From assembly GCA_903813345.2 (NCBI GenBank), contig CAIIXF020000001.1:56592270-56656269 (forward strand): a stretch of 64,000 nt of DNA. Direction: 5' to 3'. Of the stretch, positions 44,398 to 56,274 are shown one piece after another. The stretch comes from Owenia fusiformis. Its lineage: Eukaryota; Annelida; Polychaeta; Sabellida; Oweniidae. The notes beneath the pieces were generated by a model that was given only the letters and a program-made list of their open reading frames with translations, searched no databases and was not told the origin of the DNA. The translations under genes and the position numbers were made by a program. Numbering within the stretch: position 1 is the first letter of the stretch; every line of letters begins with the position of its first letter.

Positions 44398-45232
44398 CTT
44401 AAAGGCCCCATATAAAGTTTAAACCACTTTGGCTTAAATTGTAGTCAATGTTATCAAAGTGTGATATGTGAAACTTTTTTTTTAATTTCAAAAAGTGGTT
44501 TTTGATAGACTTTTTGTTCCAAAATTTGTGAACTTATTTAAAACCAACTTTTAGAGGTCACTCATATCTTCTAATTAGCCTCAATTCATACCAATGCATA
44601 ACATTCATCCTCCCGTGTTTTTTGCCGAAAAAATTAAGAAAATCGGTTCATAAATAAGCGAGAAATGAACTTATCAGTGCATGAAATTGGTTCTGAGAAA
44701 ATGCATTTCAAAATTTTAGTTCTCATAGAAACCAATGGTACAATGATATCTAAAACATAATTTATTCTTCCTTTTAACCTGGTTAGACAATCAATATTGT
44801 TTTTTTATGAAAGTCTAACATATTTAGAAAAGATTGACATCGAAAAAAAAATTTCAATTTTTTTCAAAAAGTTTTTGGTACCTTAGTGACATCACTAATG
44901 TTTCAAAATATTTTTGATATGCTAAAACATTGAAGTGGCCCATTAAATATGGCATTTTATTATTGAAATAGTGTGTCCTTTGTTCAACCTTTGCATTGGT
45001 GTTAAAAAGATAATCTTTTTTGAAATGCATTGAGAAATATTTGATGATTAAGAAATTTCAACTTTTTTTGAAAAATGGCGGGAAATTTGAATATTTGAGA
45101 AATGAAATGCTCACAACTTTTTTTTCAAAAAATCTTTTTTGTTCAAAAATCCCTAAAATCACTTTTTAAGTCCTGACAAATAGTAAGTGAATGATGAAAA
45201 AATATTTTCAAACTTTAGACGGGGACTTTAAG
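44398..45232. mobile_element. MITE with CTTAAAG(G/T)CCCC inverted ends, complete copy
   Basis: An 835-bp element. The left end CTTAAAGGCCCCATATAAAG and the right end (reverse complement CTTAAAGTCCCCGTCTAAAG) match at 17 of 20 positions, and the next bases (TTT) also match. The body is A/T-rich with long homopolymer runs and has no coding frame. Partial copies lie at 21339-21898 and 34220-34545, and a small piece at about 35843-35897, so this is a family active in this genome. Confidence 0.8.
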
Positions 45233-46676
45233 TCAAAACGACTTTATGAAGGCGTTTGGGTGTGCGTCTCAAATTTCTGGTATCTACAAGTTAGATCCGC
45301 ACCCCGATGATGTTTTTTTAATAATGTAACGTCTTCCGTTTTCTTATCATATGTTTACACAGCAATCGAATATGTTTTATGGAGACCGTTTTGATTACAT
45401 AAAGTTCATCAACATATAATCGACGAGAATGTGTCTACCGCAGAAATCGATCCTTTAATACGGGAACGTAAAACCAACACTTTCTGTCAAATATCAAATG
45501 CGAAATGACTTATTTTGTTTTGTTTGATTCTTTCAATTCAATTTTCGGAGAAAATACAGATCAGTGTGTTTTTCTTATTGTATAGTATGATTCGTATGAC
45601 TTGGGCGAAGGCTGACATCATTATGTAGAATTACACTATCGATGTGTTTTGTGTATACAATAACAAAATCCATTATAAGAGTAAAAGCTCTAAATCTATA
45701 TCATGAAATAATAATAATACATCGTGTACACTAACAATGGGTTTTAGGGAGAAATACGATGTTTTTGAATTGAGTTATTATTTTATGACATTATAGTATT
45801 ATTATTACAACACTGTTGAATTACGGTCATATTCATACCTGGAGTTTAGAAAGGTAGCACGAGAAAGTCTCCGAAAGTCATTATGCCAGCGTGCAAAAGT
45901 CACGTTGACATCTTATTTATCGACAAAACTGAAAGTTAAAACAATCAATCCAATGAAAACCGGAACTATCATTTTGAGACGAAAAATAAGACCCTAGATT
46001 GTTGAAAGTTTGTTTGCTGGTTATTTTATATCGTACTTTAAACTCACATCAACGAGCTTTTCGCCTATTTTTAGTTCCTGGATATGCCCTTGCTTTTTAA
46101 AAATGTTCTACCAGAAATAGATTAAGTTTCTCAAGAGCAGGCATTATTCTAGTGAGTCATGTTTTCAAACGTTTGTTATGATTATTTATTTCTGAAATAG
46201 TAAATGCACTGTGAAATAGGGTTAGTAAAAGGTTGATTTCGCTTCAATTAAAGAACCCCATTTCAGAATTGACCAATATCAATCCAGTAGACAATGAGAA
46301 TAATTGATGATTCAAGAGTTAGCAACTTTTGAATACAAGTTGCAATATCCTTGTAGTCATTTTAGTAGTCGAAAAAGAAGCAATTGTCCTAAAGCTTTAT
46401 GTGATTATATCATGTATCAATTCCCATATGAAATCAGCAACAAGCCAAAATTCACCAATCTTTATGATCAATTTATCAGAAACAAGGCGCAAATATAAAT
46501 GGGATTTAACATGGCATGCCAGTAGTGACTGTTATACGTGTCACTTGTATATGCTGATTCGCGAGGGGGTCATGCAATCGACGTATACTACTCCTTATAA
46601 CCCCTTGGTAAAGTTTGGATTTCATTAACAATGCCCTGAACAATGGCCTACATTTTCATTAAAATATGATGCACTG
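45233..46676. other. Non-coding stretch
   Basis: No recognisable gene. The overlapping frames at 46304-46628 have no supporting features. Confidence 0.35.
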
Positions 46677-47227
46677 TACAAGGTGGGCCAAAATATTGGA
46701 ATATTTTCCCATCCATTGTAACTTTTTTGTTAGTCATGTATCTTAAATACTTTAGGAAATTGAAAAACAATTCTTAATCAACAGCTTGTGTAAATATGAA
46801 CAATCAAGTATGGGCTGTACTTAACAGTCATACATGGCTTAAATGATTTTGATACATATTGTGCCAGCTTTGAAAAAGCTGGGGTCAGTTAAGCTATATC
46901 ATCAAAGGGAGACATGTTTTGTTCCTCCTAGAGAAAACTACAAATGTTTAATTGATGGAAATTGTTTCAAGACAATACGGTATACATATGGTAAGGTAAG
47001 AGATACTGTATTAATTTTAGCAGTGATGTCCCAAGAAAATTCGGATATTTTTCGCGACACATGTAGTACAGATCATGGGCTTGACAAGCCAAAAATTATT
47101 ATTCATATATATTTTTATCTGTAACATTTTTAAATTAACCAATATCTGAATTTTTGGAAATTGAACTGCAATAATAAAGGCAATTGAATAAATAGAAAAT
47201 GTGCCAATTTTATTGGCTCATCCTGTA
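46677..47227. mobile_element. mariner-like non-autonomous element
   Basis: Left end TACAAGGTGGGCCAAAATATTGG and right end in reverse complement TACAGGATGAGCCAATAAAATTGG are imperfect inverses bordered by TA. TACAGG-TG-GCCAA is a common mariner terminus. At 550 bp, with only a 93-codon unrecognised frame, it looks like a deleted derivative. Confidence 0.6.
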
Positions 47228-48752
47228 TATGTCCATAGATTATCTTAAAATAATCTCCTTTCATGAATATACCTGAATTAGGGTTATGGCCAAATAGGGA
47301 ATAAAATACTACAATTGGACATTATTTCAGCACTTTCATTTGAATAACTGCGAGTGAGTCTTTTTCTGTAAATGTTTTGGCAACAGCCTCTATATATCTA
47401 GCGCTAGAATAGAGAAAAGTAGTGATAGAACATGATCTCCGTTTCCATCGTAAATGTGGAATTCATTTAATGAATTTGTTCGCCTAAACGTATAAATCCA
47501 GATAATTGGAAAATACTAGCCGAGGCTGTATAAATGTAGTACTTGATGAATTATATTCCATAGACTCAAGGGTAACAACGCATCAAGAGGATATTATCTT
47601 TGTGTCTGCGCTGTGCAAACTTTTCAGAACTAGTTAATTTCGACATATGTGTCATGATTAAGAATTATAAATGACTGCGATGGTTTCCCTAGTGTCCCGG
47701 ATGGATCCATATTAATTCAGTACATGTATCATATTACATAGTTATTATGTGTTATAAATATATAATACGCAATAAGTGAGCAATAAATTATTTTTTGCAA
47801 GACGACTAGACGTATTATGATTCACACATTTAATTGAACTATTTCCGACCAGTATTTAACTGCAGTACACAGTTTTGCTTTGTATTTCCATTAATGATAA
47901 ACCTACAGGCATTCAAGCTAATGATTTTTAGATCGGAATACCCAAATGGAAAATACATAATAAATAGATGGTATGGTAACACGTGGTCTTTTCGTTATTA
48001 AAGCTACACTATTCCTATGTGGCACGAATGTCTATCTGATGTCTATTTCTAATTTTATAAAGTGCTCGGGTCTTGACATTTTGTGTATGGCGAATAACAA
48101 AATGTATTGATAGATTTTTAAGGAGCAATGCTACTGACGTAAATTGAAATTGGCTCTTGGTATAACAAAGTCAGAATAGAAGAAGTGCAAATGAAGTTTC
48201 TTAGTTATGATCCCAGGCCCAAAATATAGATGTGAAATACAAGTCTTCGTACACTAACGTCTCATATGGGTAATTATAGGATAATACGGTAGATCCATGA
48301 GCTATATTTATTATACCAAACGTATATTAATTTGATTAATGGCTTTAGTGTAAGCCTAATGGCTGGAGACAAAACGATCATGAATTATACGATTTTAATG
48401 CCATCATGTCTTCTTCTTCTTGTTTCTCTAGCTTCGGTTGTGGATATGTCTTGATTTGAGTTTGTGGATCAAATCCAATTCCAAGATATGATCGATTATT
48501 TCGCACAAATGTGATAAATGAGCCTGTCGAATATGTCAAAAGAGTCATTTATGGGATACGCTGGTATGATCTTCCATTGCCTTTTCGAATAGATGGATGT
48601 GGGGTTATTGTAGTGGCGACCAAAATATTCCTAGGCCCAACCAGCTGCTTGTGGACTAAAAACACTGTAGTTAACGGATAAAAAAGAAACTGTGGGTCCT
48701 CAGTCATTCGGGTGTAATAGAGATAGATATCACCTGGTCTGTCTACTATACG
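47228..48752. other. Non-coding stretch
   Basis: No recognisable gene or repeat border. Confidence 0.35.
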
Positions 48753-48849
48753 CAGGGGCGAAGCCAGCTTTCAGTCAGGGGGGGGGGGGGTGCGATCGCC
48801 AAATAATCGCACCCATCGCACCCTCCCCCTGGCTACGTATACGCCCATG
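48753..48849. mobile_element. 97-bp MITE with CAGGGGCG..AGCCAG ends
   Basis: Left CAGGGGCGAAGCCAG pairs with right CTGGCTACGTATACGCCCATG (inverse with a small loop). A G-run and C-run inside (48778-48791 and 48821-48828) and inverse GTGCGAT/ATCGCAC motifs extend the hairpin. ATACG flanks both sides (48748-48752 and 48850-48854). The ends resemble hAT-type elements. Confidence 0.55.
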
Positions 48850-48854
48850 ATACG

Positions 48855-49981
48855 GATGGGTAATCGATGTACAAGTCCCCTATATACGTCACTAATTAAC
48901 ACAAATAGTATTATTTACCTAAAATGAATAAAGTAGACAAATGCAAAGAATGCGTTCTGCCTTATCTTGGTTATGGCTTCACTGACTGATGGACGAGTTC
49001 CTTGATTCTACTAATGTGGTTTGCTATCTTAATGACTTGAAACCACAAACGATTACAACTTCTTCCTCATTGGAACAGCAACTTGGGACTGCTAGTTTTG
49101 GGACTGCTATAGTTTATGAATTTCTTTATAATCCATTCTTTTTAACTCAACGGCGTCTTATTTTCAGTTTTTTGAAAGAAATTCATGCCCTATGGTCAGA
49201 AGGTTTGGGGATAAAAATGAGAACACTTCGATAACTCTCTCTTTACTTATGAACCGTATGATTTTTTTTATTGTTATAGCATGTACTTGCAATAACTTTG
49301 GATTTTCAGTCATGCTGAAAACCAGATAAAAGATTGCCGTATGTTGAATTAGTATGAAGAGAGTCTTCATGTGAAATGGGCTAATGCTATCGTACCAATG
49401 AACGCAGGTGGAATCGCCGGTCCCCTGTGTGCACCAAACATGATGATTAGTCCCTTGGAACCTGAAGGCAAATTGAATTCCACACTTCCTCTTTTAGCAA
49501 CATTTGGAAAAGTCGATAGCGCTTGTCTTTTAATTCTTGTTTCCCATCTACGGTTTGCCGCCCCTTGTTCTCAAATCGTTTATAATTAATGCATAACCTG
49601 GAACCCCATGGTTATCCCTCGGAGTTCTTCAAATGATTTTTCGAAAGTTGTAAAAGCGTCAAATTTGGATCATTTATGGTTTATAGGAGTTGATAATGAT
49701 ATAAATCTCCGGCGATCTCGGATTACGTAAAAGGACGTACATAGTCAGATTAGGGTTAAACAGGCTCCCATATATGGCATTTTAGCTGTAGTAGCTCTGC
49801 TCGCATTTCAGGAGAAACACCGAGTCAGATGTGACTACCACTGATTTCAAACTCTTTAAAGAATTCCTTTTGAACGAGAATTTTTTGTTATTTAATTCAT
49901 GAATATTTGATCAGACGAAACCATCCAGGTATTAGCTGAACAGGGCAAGAAACGAATGGTCCCGATATTGATTCGGTTGAT
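48855..49981. other. Non-coding stretch before the assembly gap
   Basis: Frames at 48989-49234 and 49371-49589 are open, but I recognise no family and see no splice context. Confidence 0.3.
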
Positions 49982-50481
49982 NNNNNNNNNNNNNNNNNNN
50001 NNNNNNNNNNNNNNNNNNNNNNNNNNNNNNNNNNNNNNNNNNNNNNNNNNNNNNNNNNNNNNNNNNNNNNNNNNNNNNNNNNNNNNNNNNNNNNNNNNNN
50101 NNNNNNNNNNNNNNNNNNNNNNNNNNNNNNNNNNNNNNNNNNNNNNNNNNNNNNNNNNNNNNNNNNNNNNNNNNNNNNNNNNNNNNNNNNNNNNNNNNNN
50201 NNNNNNNNNNNNNNNNNNNNNNNNNNNNNNNNNNNNNNNNNNNNNNNNNNNNNNNNNNNNNNNNNNNNNNNNNNNNNNNNNNNNNNNNNNNNNNNNNNNN
50301 NNNNNNNNNNNNNNNNNNNNNNNNNNNNNNNNNNNNNNNNNNNNNNNNNNNNNNNNNNNNNNNNNNNNNNNNNNNNNNNNNNNNNNNNNNNNNNNNNNNN
50401 NNNNNNNNNNNNNNNNNNNNNNNNNNNNNNNNNNNNNNNNNNNNNNNNNNNNNNNNNNNNNNNNNNNNNNNNNNNNNNNNN
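49982..50481. other. Assembly gap of 500 N
   Basis: Exactly 500 undetermined bases, a conventional placeholder length. The true gap size is unknown. Open frames drawn across it are meaningless. Confidence 0.99.
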
Positions 50482-50511
50482 TAACTTTCTCGTGAACATT
50501 CCCTCACTCAC

Positions 50512-50797
50512 CACTGTTACCCTTGTTGACTTAAGTTATAGAAAACGCTGGTCACCATGCAGAAAGTAACATCAATGTATAAACTATCAATATAGTTTCA
50601 TAAAATAACCGAACATAACTTTTCTCACTGACAAATGAACTTCTTAATGAGCTGCTGCTCGTGCTAAACTTGACGATTTTCTCCAGTTGTTTTGTTTACA
50701 TCTCTCTGTCACGTGACTATTTGACCTTCCGGAAACCGGAAGTGTGCTTTTATCAAATTTATATTTCACGTTTTTGTCTTTTGAATCTAAAAACACG
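50512..50797. promoter_or_regulatory. Probable bidirectional promoter with divergent first exons
   Basis: The core has a CACGTG E-box (50710-50715) and two facing ETS motifs in ACCTTCCGGAAACCGGAAG (50724-50742). On the plus strand a donor AACACG/GTGAGT follows at 50798. On the minus strand a donor CAGTG/GTGAGT lies at 50511. Both implied first exons are short and without a long frame, so they would be 5'UTR exons. The partner genes are not visible: one would lie in or left of the gap, the other right of the repeats. Motifs and donors are seen; the interpretation is inferred. Confidence 0.45.
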
Positions 50798-51214
50798 GTG
50801 AGTTCTTTTTCCTTCTGTATATAATGCTGTTCTCAACGAACACCTTCGTAAATAGAACTACTGGAGAAGTTCGTTTTTCGAATTTTATATACGAGCCTGA
50901 CTAACATTTTACTATTTATGATTTATTTTTCTCCAGTATGTATTGTAACAACTAGCCTAATTTGGGTAGTGTGGATGGTTGTTATTTATTTTATTAGGCT
51001 AAGTCACTTCGAGGGATACTTGGTGCACATTAAATACACGTGAAGATATAGCGACACAACATCGAATATAAAATAAACACACATATTGTTGCTTATCCAG
51101 CCCAAAAATGTATACAGATTAAATCGGTGTAAATTAAGTTGTAGAGAGACTACTTGAAAGTCCTTTGTTTATGTGAAATATCAAAGTTTATATTAAAGAG
51201 TGTCTATCTTTCTC

Positions 51215-52400
51215 TCTATCAGTTGTCGAAAATTGCTATCTTTCTGACATCAGTTATATCTTCTAAGTTTCTGGACATCAGTTATATGAAATATTCCAAG
51301 TTTCTAGACATCAGTAGTTGAAATATTCTAAGTTTCTGGACATCATCGGTCGGGAATATTCTATCTTTCTGACGTCAGTTATATCTTCTAAGTTTCTGGA
51401 CATCAGTTACATGAAATATTCCAAGTTTCTAGACATCAGTAGTTGAAATATTCTAAGTTTCTGGACATCAGAAGTTGAAATATTCTAAGTTTCTGGACAT
51501 CAGTAATCGAAATATTCCAAGTTTCTAGACATCAGTCGTTGAAATATTCTAAGTTTCTGGACATCAGTAATCGAAATATTCTAAGTTTCTGGACATCATT
51601 GGTCGAGAATATTCTATCTTTCTGACATCAGTTATATCGTCTAAGTTTCTGGACATCAGTTACACGAAATATTCCAAGTTTCTAGACATCAGTAATCGAA
51701 ATATTCTAAGTTTCTGGACATCAGTAATCGAAATATTCTAAGTTTCTGGACATCATTGGTCGAGAATATTCTATCTTTCTGACATCAGTTATATCGTCTA
51801 AGTTTCTGGACATCAGTTACACGAAATATTCTAAGTTTCTAGACATCAGTAATCGAAATATTCTAAGTTTCTGGACATCATTGGTCGAGAATATTCTATC
51901 TTTCTGACATCAGTTATATCTTCTAAGTTTCTGGACATCAGTTACACGAAATATTCCAAGTTTCTAGACATCAGTCGTTGAAATATTCTAAGTTTCTGGA
52001 CATCAGTAATCGAAATATTCTAAATTTCTGGACATCAGTTGCCGGGAATATTCTATCTTTCTGACATCAGTTATATCTTCTAAGTTTCTGGACATCAGCT
52101 ACACGAAATATTCCAAGTTTCTAGACATCAGTCGTTGAAATATTCTAAGTTTCTGGACATCAGTAATCAAAATATTCTAAGTTTCTGGACATCATTGGTC
52201 GAGAATATTCTATCTTTCTGACATCAGTTATATCTTCTAAGTTTCTGGACATCAGTTACACGAAATATTCCAAGTTTCTAGACATCAGTCGTTGAAATAT
52301 TCTAAGTTTCTGGACATCAGTAATCGAAATATTCTAAGTTTCTGGACATCAGTTGTCAGGAATATTCTATCTTTCTGGGATGTCGTAAATATTCTAAGTT
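51215..52400. repeat. 32-bp tandem array, copy A
   Basis: Units such as AAATATTCTAAGTTTCTGGACATCAGTAATCG recur about every 32 bp. Variants (TCCAAG, TCTAGACATCAG, ACACGAAATATT, GGTCGAGAATATTCTATC) are arranged into higher-order blocks of about 125-190 bp. Part of the left terminal repeat described above. Confidence 0.9.
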
Positions 52401-52860
52401 TCTCAGCCTCTTAGTCCCTCGTATGTAGATGAGACACTGGCATAGGAGCTCCTTCCTCTTCAAAAGTGGTGTACGTGTCTCATAGGAGTGATCAGTGCTC
52501 TGTATTTATACCCCAGACAGGTTTTGCACACGAACCTAACAAGTGATTAATGGGCTGATGCAATACCTAGTCAGTCAGTAGAATCCCAGGCAGGATATCA
52601 CTAGTGCAAAATATACAACCATGGTGCAATGAGGAAATAACTTTTGCAAAATAAATGGCTTTGCCTAGCAATCACGATTTCTGCTGTTTAACACAAAACG
52701 AACACATATCTTGTAATGTATTAGCTAGATTAAGATATAAACTAGATAAATATAACAAAAAACAATCATCATTGGCTCTAATTATGGTGAAATTGCAAGG
52801 AAAAACGAGTAAGTGAATGTAGGTCAGCAGGAAGTGAGAAAAATGTACAGATAAAAACAA

Positions 52861-53415
52861 AAATATCTGAGTAATGTTGTGTACTTGAGTACTTTGAGTC
52901 TCAAATACTTGCTTCATACACTTCTGTTGGGTTTCAGCCAATTTTTGCATCTGTCTTTGTTGAGCCACCAAAGATTCACTAAACATCTCAATCCTTCTCT
53001 CAATCTTGCTTTCTATTACGTTTAAGTCTGGTCTCCTTGGAGCATCTTCTCTAAACCTCCTGGTTGATCCGCCAACAACAGAAGAAGTTAAAGGAAATCT
53101 TCGTCTTCCTTGGGGATCTCTTTGAGAGATGGGGTCAAATGGCGTCTCAAGTTCTGACATTACACCTCCTGTCCAATATCCTGTACTCGATAAACTGGGC
53201 AACCCTCTCTGCTCAGTATTAATCTCAGTCATTTTGGGTCTGGCTCCTTCTGCCAGGGTGACCTTCCCAGGGGACTGTTCCTGTTCCGCATTATCTTCTA
53301 TCACTGGTGCTGTCTCATCAACGGCTGTTGGATTATCGATTTTCATATCATCTGACTTGAAAAACACTGTTTTCTCCAGGTTCCCCTCAGTTAGGTCCTC
53401 AAAAGCTGGAGCATC
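52861..53415 (-). pseudogene. Internal region of the terminal-repeat element, gag-like leader of unknown family
   Basis: Minus-strand frame with an acidic/polar N-terminal part (DMKIDNPTAVDETAPVIED), a Pro/Arg-rich middle and a glutamine-rich probable coiled coil (KIERRIEMFSESLVAQQRQM). Such composition is seen at the start of some retroelement gag proteins, but no capsid or zinc-knuckle motif is present here and I cannot name the family. Confidence 0.3.
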
Positions 53416-53539
53416 GAATCGAATATAAAATAAACACACATATATTGTTGCTTATCCAGCCCAAAAATGTATACAGATTAAATCGGTGTAAATTAAGTTG
53501 TAGAGAGACTACTTGAAAGTCCTTTGTTTATGTGAAATG

Positions 53540-55110
53540 GTCGAGAATATTCTATCTTTCTGACATCAGTTATATCTTCTAAGTTTCTGGACATCAGCTA
53601 CACGAAATATTCCAAGTTTCTAGACATCAGTCGTTGAAATATTCTAAGTTTCTGGACATCAGTAATCGAAATATTCTAAGTTTCTGGACATCATTGGTCG
53701 AGAATATTCTATCTTTCTGACATCAGTTATATCGTCTAAGTTTCTGGACATCAGTTACACGAAATATTCTAAGTTTCTAGACATCAGTAATCGAAATATT
53801 CTAAGTTTCTGGACATCATTGGTCGAGAATATTCTATCTTTCTGACATCAGTTATATCTTCTAAGTTTCTGGACATCAGTTACACGAAATATTCCAAGTT
53901 TCTAGACATCAGTCGTTGAAATATTCTAAGTTTCTGGACATCAGTAATCGAAATATTCTAAGTTTCTGGACATCATTGGTCGAGAATATTCTATCTTTCT
54001 GACATCAGTTATATCTTCTAAGTTTCTGGACATCAGTTACACGAAATATTCCAAGGTTCTAGACATCAGTCGTTGAAATATTCTAAGTTTCTGGACATCA
54101 GTAATCGAAATATTCTAAGTTTCTGGACATCATTGGTCGAGAATATTCTATCTTTCTGACATCAGTTATATCTTCTAAGTTTCTGGACATCAGTTACACG
54201 AAATATTCCAAGTTTCTAGACATCAGTAATCGAAATATTCTAAGTTTCTGGACATCATTGGTCGAGAATATTCTATCTTTCTGACATCAGTTATATCATC
54301 TAAGTTTCTGGACATCAGTTACACGAAATATTCCAAGTTTCTAGACATCAGTCGTTGAAATATTCTAAGTTTCTGGACATCAGTAATCGAAATATTCTAA
54401 GTTTCTGGACATCAGTAATCGAAATATTCTAAGTTTCTGGACATCATTGGTCGAGAATATTCTATCTTTCTGACATCAGTTATATCTTCTAAGTTTCTGG
54501 ACATCAGTTACACGAAATATTCCAAGTTTCTAGACATCAGTCGTTGAAATATTCTAAGTTTCTGGACATCAGTAATTGAAATATTCTAAGTTTCTGGACA
54601 TCATTGGTCGAGAATATTCTATCTTTCTGAAATCATTTATATCTTCTAAGTTTCTGGACATCAGTTACACGAAATATTCCAAGTTTCTAGACATCAGTCG
54701 TTGAAATATTCTAAGTTTCTGGACATCAGTAATCGAAATATTCTAAATTTCTGGACATCAGTTGCCGGGAATATTCTATCTTTCTGACATCAGTTATATC
54801 TTCTAAGTTTCTGGACATCAGCTACACGAAATATTCCAAGTTTCTAGACATCAGTCGTTGAAATATTCTAAGTTTCTGGACATCAGTAATCAAAATATTC
54901 TAAGTTTCTGGACATCATTGGTCGAGAATATTCTATCTTTCTGACATCAGTTATATCTTCTAAGTTTCTGGACATCAGTTACACGAAATATTCCAAGTTT
55001 CTAGACATCAGTCGTTGAAATATTCTAAGTTTCTGGACATCAGTAATCGAAATATTCTAAGTTTCTGGACATCAGTTGTCAGGAATATTCTATCTTTCTG
55101 GGATATCGTA
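53540..55110. repeat. 32-bp tandem array, copy B
   Basis: Same unit and variants as copy A but longer, about 1.57 kb. Blocks bounded by GGTCGAGAATATTCTATCTTTCTG repeat many times. The last blocks before 55110 match the last blocks of copy A almost base for base. Confidence 0.9.
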
Positions 55111-56022
55111 AATATTCTAAGTTTCTCAGCCTCTTAGTCCCTCGTCTGTAGATGAGACACTGGCATAGGAGCTCCTTCCTCTTCAAAAGTGGTGTACGTG
55201 TCTCATAGGAGTGATCAGTGCTCTGTATTTATACCCCAGACAGGTTTTGCACACGAACCTAACAAGTGATTAATGGGCTGATGCAATACCTAGTCAGTCA
55301 GTAGAATCCCAGGCAGGATATCACTAGTGCAAAATATACAACCATGGTGCAATGAGGAAATAACTTTTGCAAAATAAATGGCTTTGCCTAGCAATCACGA
55401 TTTCTGCTGTTTAACACAAAACGAACACATATTTTGTAATGTATTAGCTAGATTAAGATATAAACTAGATAAATATAACAAAAACCAATCATCATTGGCT
55501 CTAATTATGGTGAAATTGCAAGGAAAAACGAGTAAGTGAATGTAGGTCAGCAGGAAGTGAGAAAAATGTACAGATAAAAACAAAAAAAAATCTCACAGAA
55601 AATAGCAGTTAAAACAACTCCCTGTACATCTAAAGTGTTCCACACATTAATGTAAGTATAACACCTATCAACCTTGACTGGGAAACACTTTCCTACTGTC
55701 AAAACTGTAGCTGTCTGAACTGCTAGAAAATGGTACTGGACTCCAAAGATAAAAAATTGAAAAATTAAAAAATTTGTTACAGTATTACTCTATTAGAGTC
55801 TATATACTGTAATGTATAAATGTTACAGTAGCTTGCAAGCATACACTATGATTATGATGAATCACAAGCAAGTTTTGTATTGTTGCCATGTACTACTGTT
55901 TTTGTTTTAATATTGCTGCCCACTGTATTTCATGTGTCATGTAGTCCATTTTGCTGGCTACCAGGCTACTTTCTATCCTGATATTTGTACTTTGCTACTG
56001 AAATTATGATTCCATAACTGAG

Positions 56023-56274
56023 TTGTACTTCCTATATCTTTGCATCAAAAAACCTTTGTTGCATAACACCATGTGTAATGTACCCATATTCCTTATTGTC
56101 ATGCACACACTACATGTGTGCATACTTTTGGAAATTATCAATCATAGAGGTTGGGTTGGGGATGGGGATTACTTTTACATTTCTAAATACTGTTTACTTA
56201 GCTTTTTACCATTTGTTACTAGCATATATACCTTTCAGTTAACCAACAGTGCAGTCAAGTCAGGCATAGGTTAA
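56023..56274 (+). CDS. Short hydrophobic upstream frame of the LINE, ends in TAATG overlap
   Basis: An 83-codon frame directly upstream of the main LINE frame. Its stop TAA (56272-56274) overlaps the ATG of the main frame (56274-56276) as TAATG. The product is rich in hydrophobic residues and Cys/His without a known motif. Some LINEs use such stop/start overlaps for coupled translation. Whether this frame is real or a chance leader frame is open. Confidence 0.3.
   Translation: MYFLYLCIKKPLLHNTMCNVPIFLIVMHTLHVCILLEIINHRGWVGDGDYFYISKYCLLSFLPFVTSIYTFQLTNSAVKSGIG

Larger units (their letters stand above)
51060..55590 (-). mobile_element. Terminal-repeat (LTR-like) retroelement fossil, minus orientation
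   Basis: Two long direct repeats, about 51060-52860 and 53416-55590, flank about 0.55 kb of internal sequence. Each repeat contains, read on the minus strand, a TATA-box context (GGTATAAATACAGAG; plus-strand positions about 52497-52513 and 55222-55238) followed downstream by a 32-bp tandem array. Outside the arrays I see only about four base differences in some 480 bp, suggesting a young element or recent exchange. The repeats differ in length because the arrays differ in copy number. No reverse transcriptase is present, so the copy is internally reduced. Canonical TG..CA ends and a primer-binding site were not found, so LTR status is tentative. Confidence 0.45.

Noticed and set aside
46843-47124. 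93-codon frame as a mariner transposase remnant
   Set aside because: It lies inside the mariner-like element but shows no D,D(D/E) spacing or helix-turn-helix motif.
49897-50514. Open frames of about 200 codons on both strands
   Set aside because: They run through the 500-N assembly gap.
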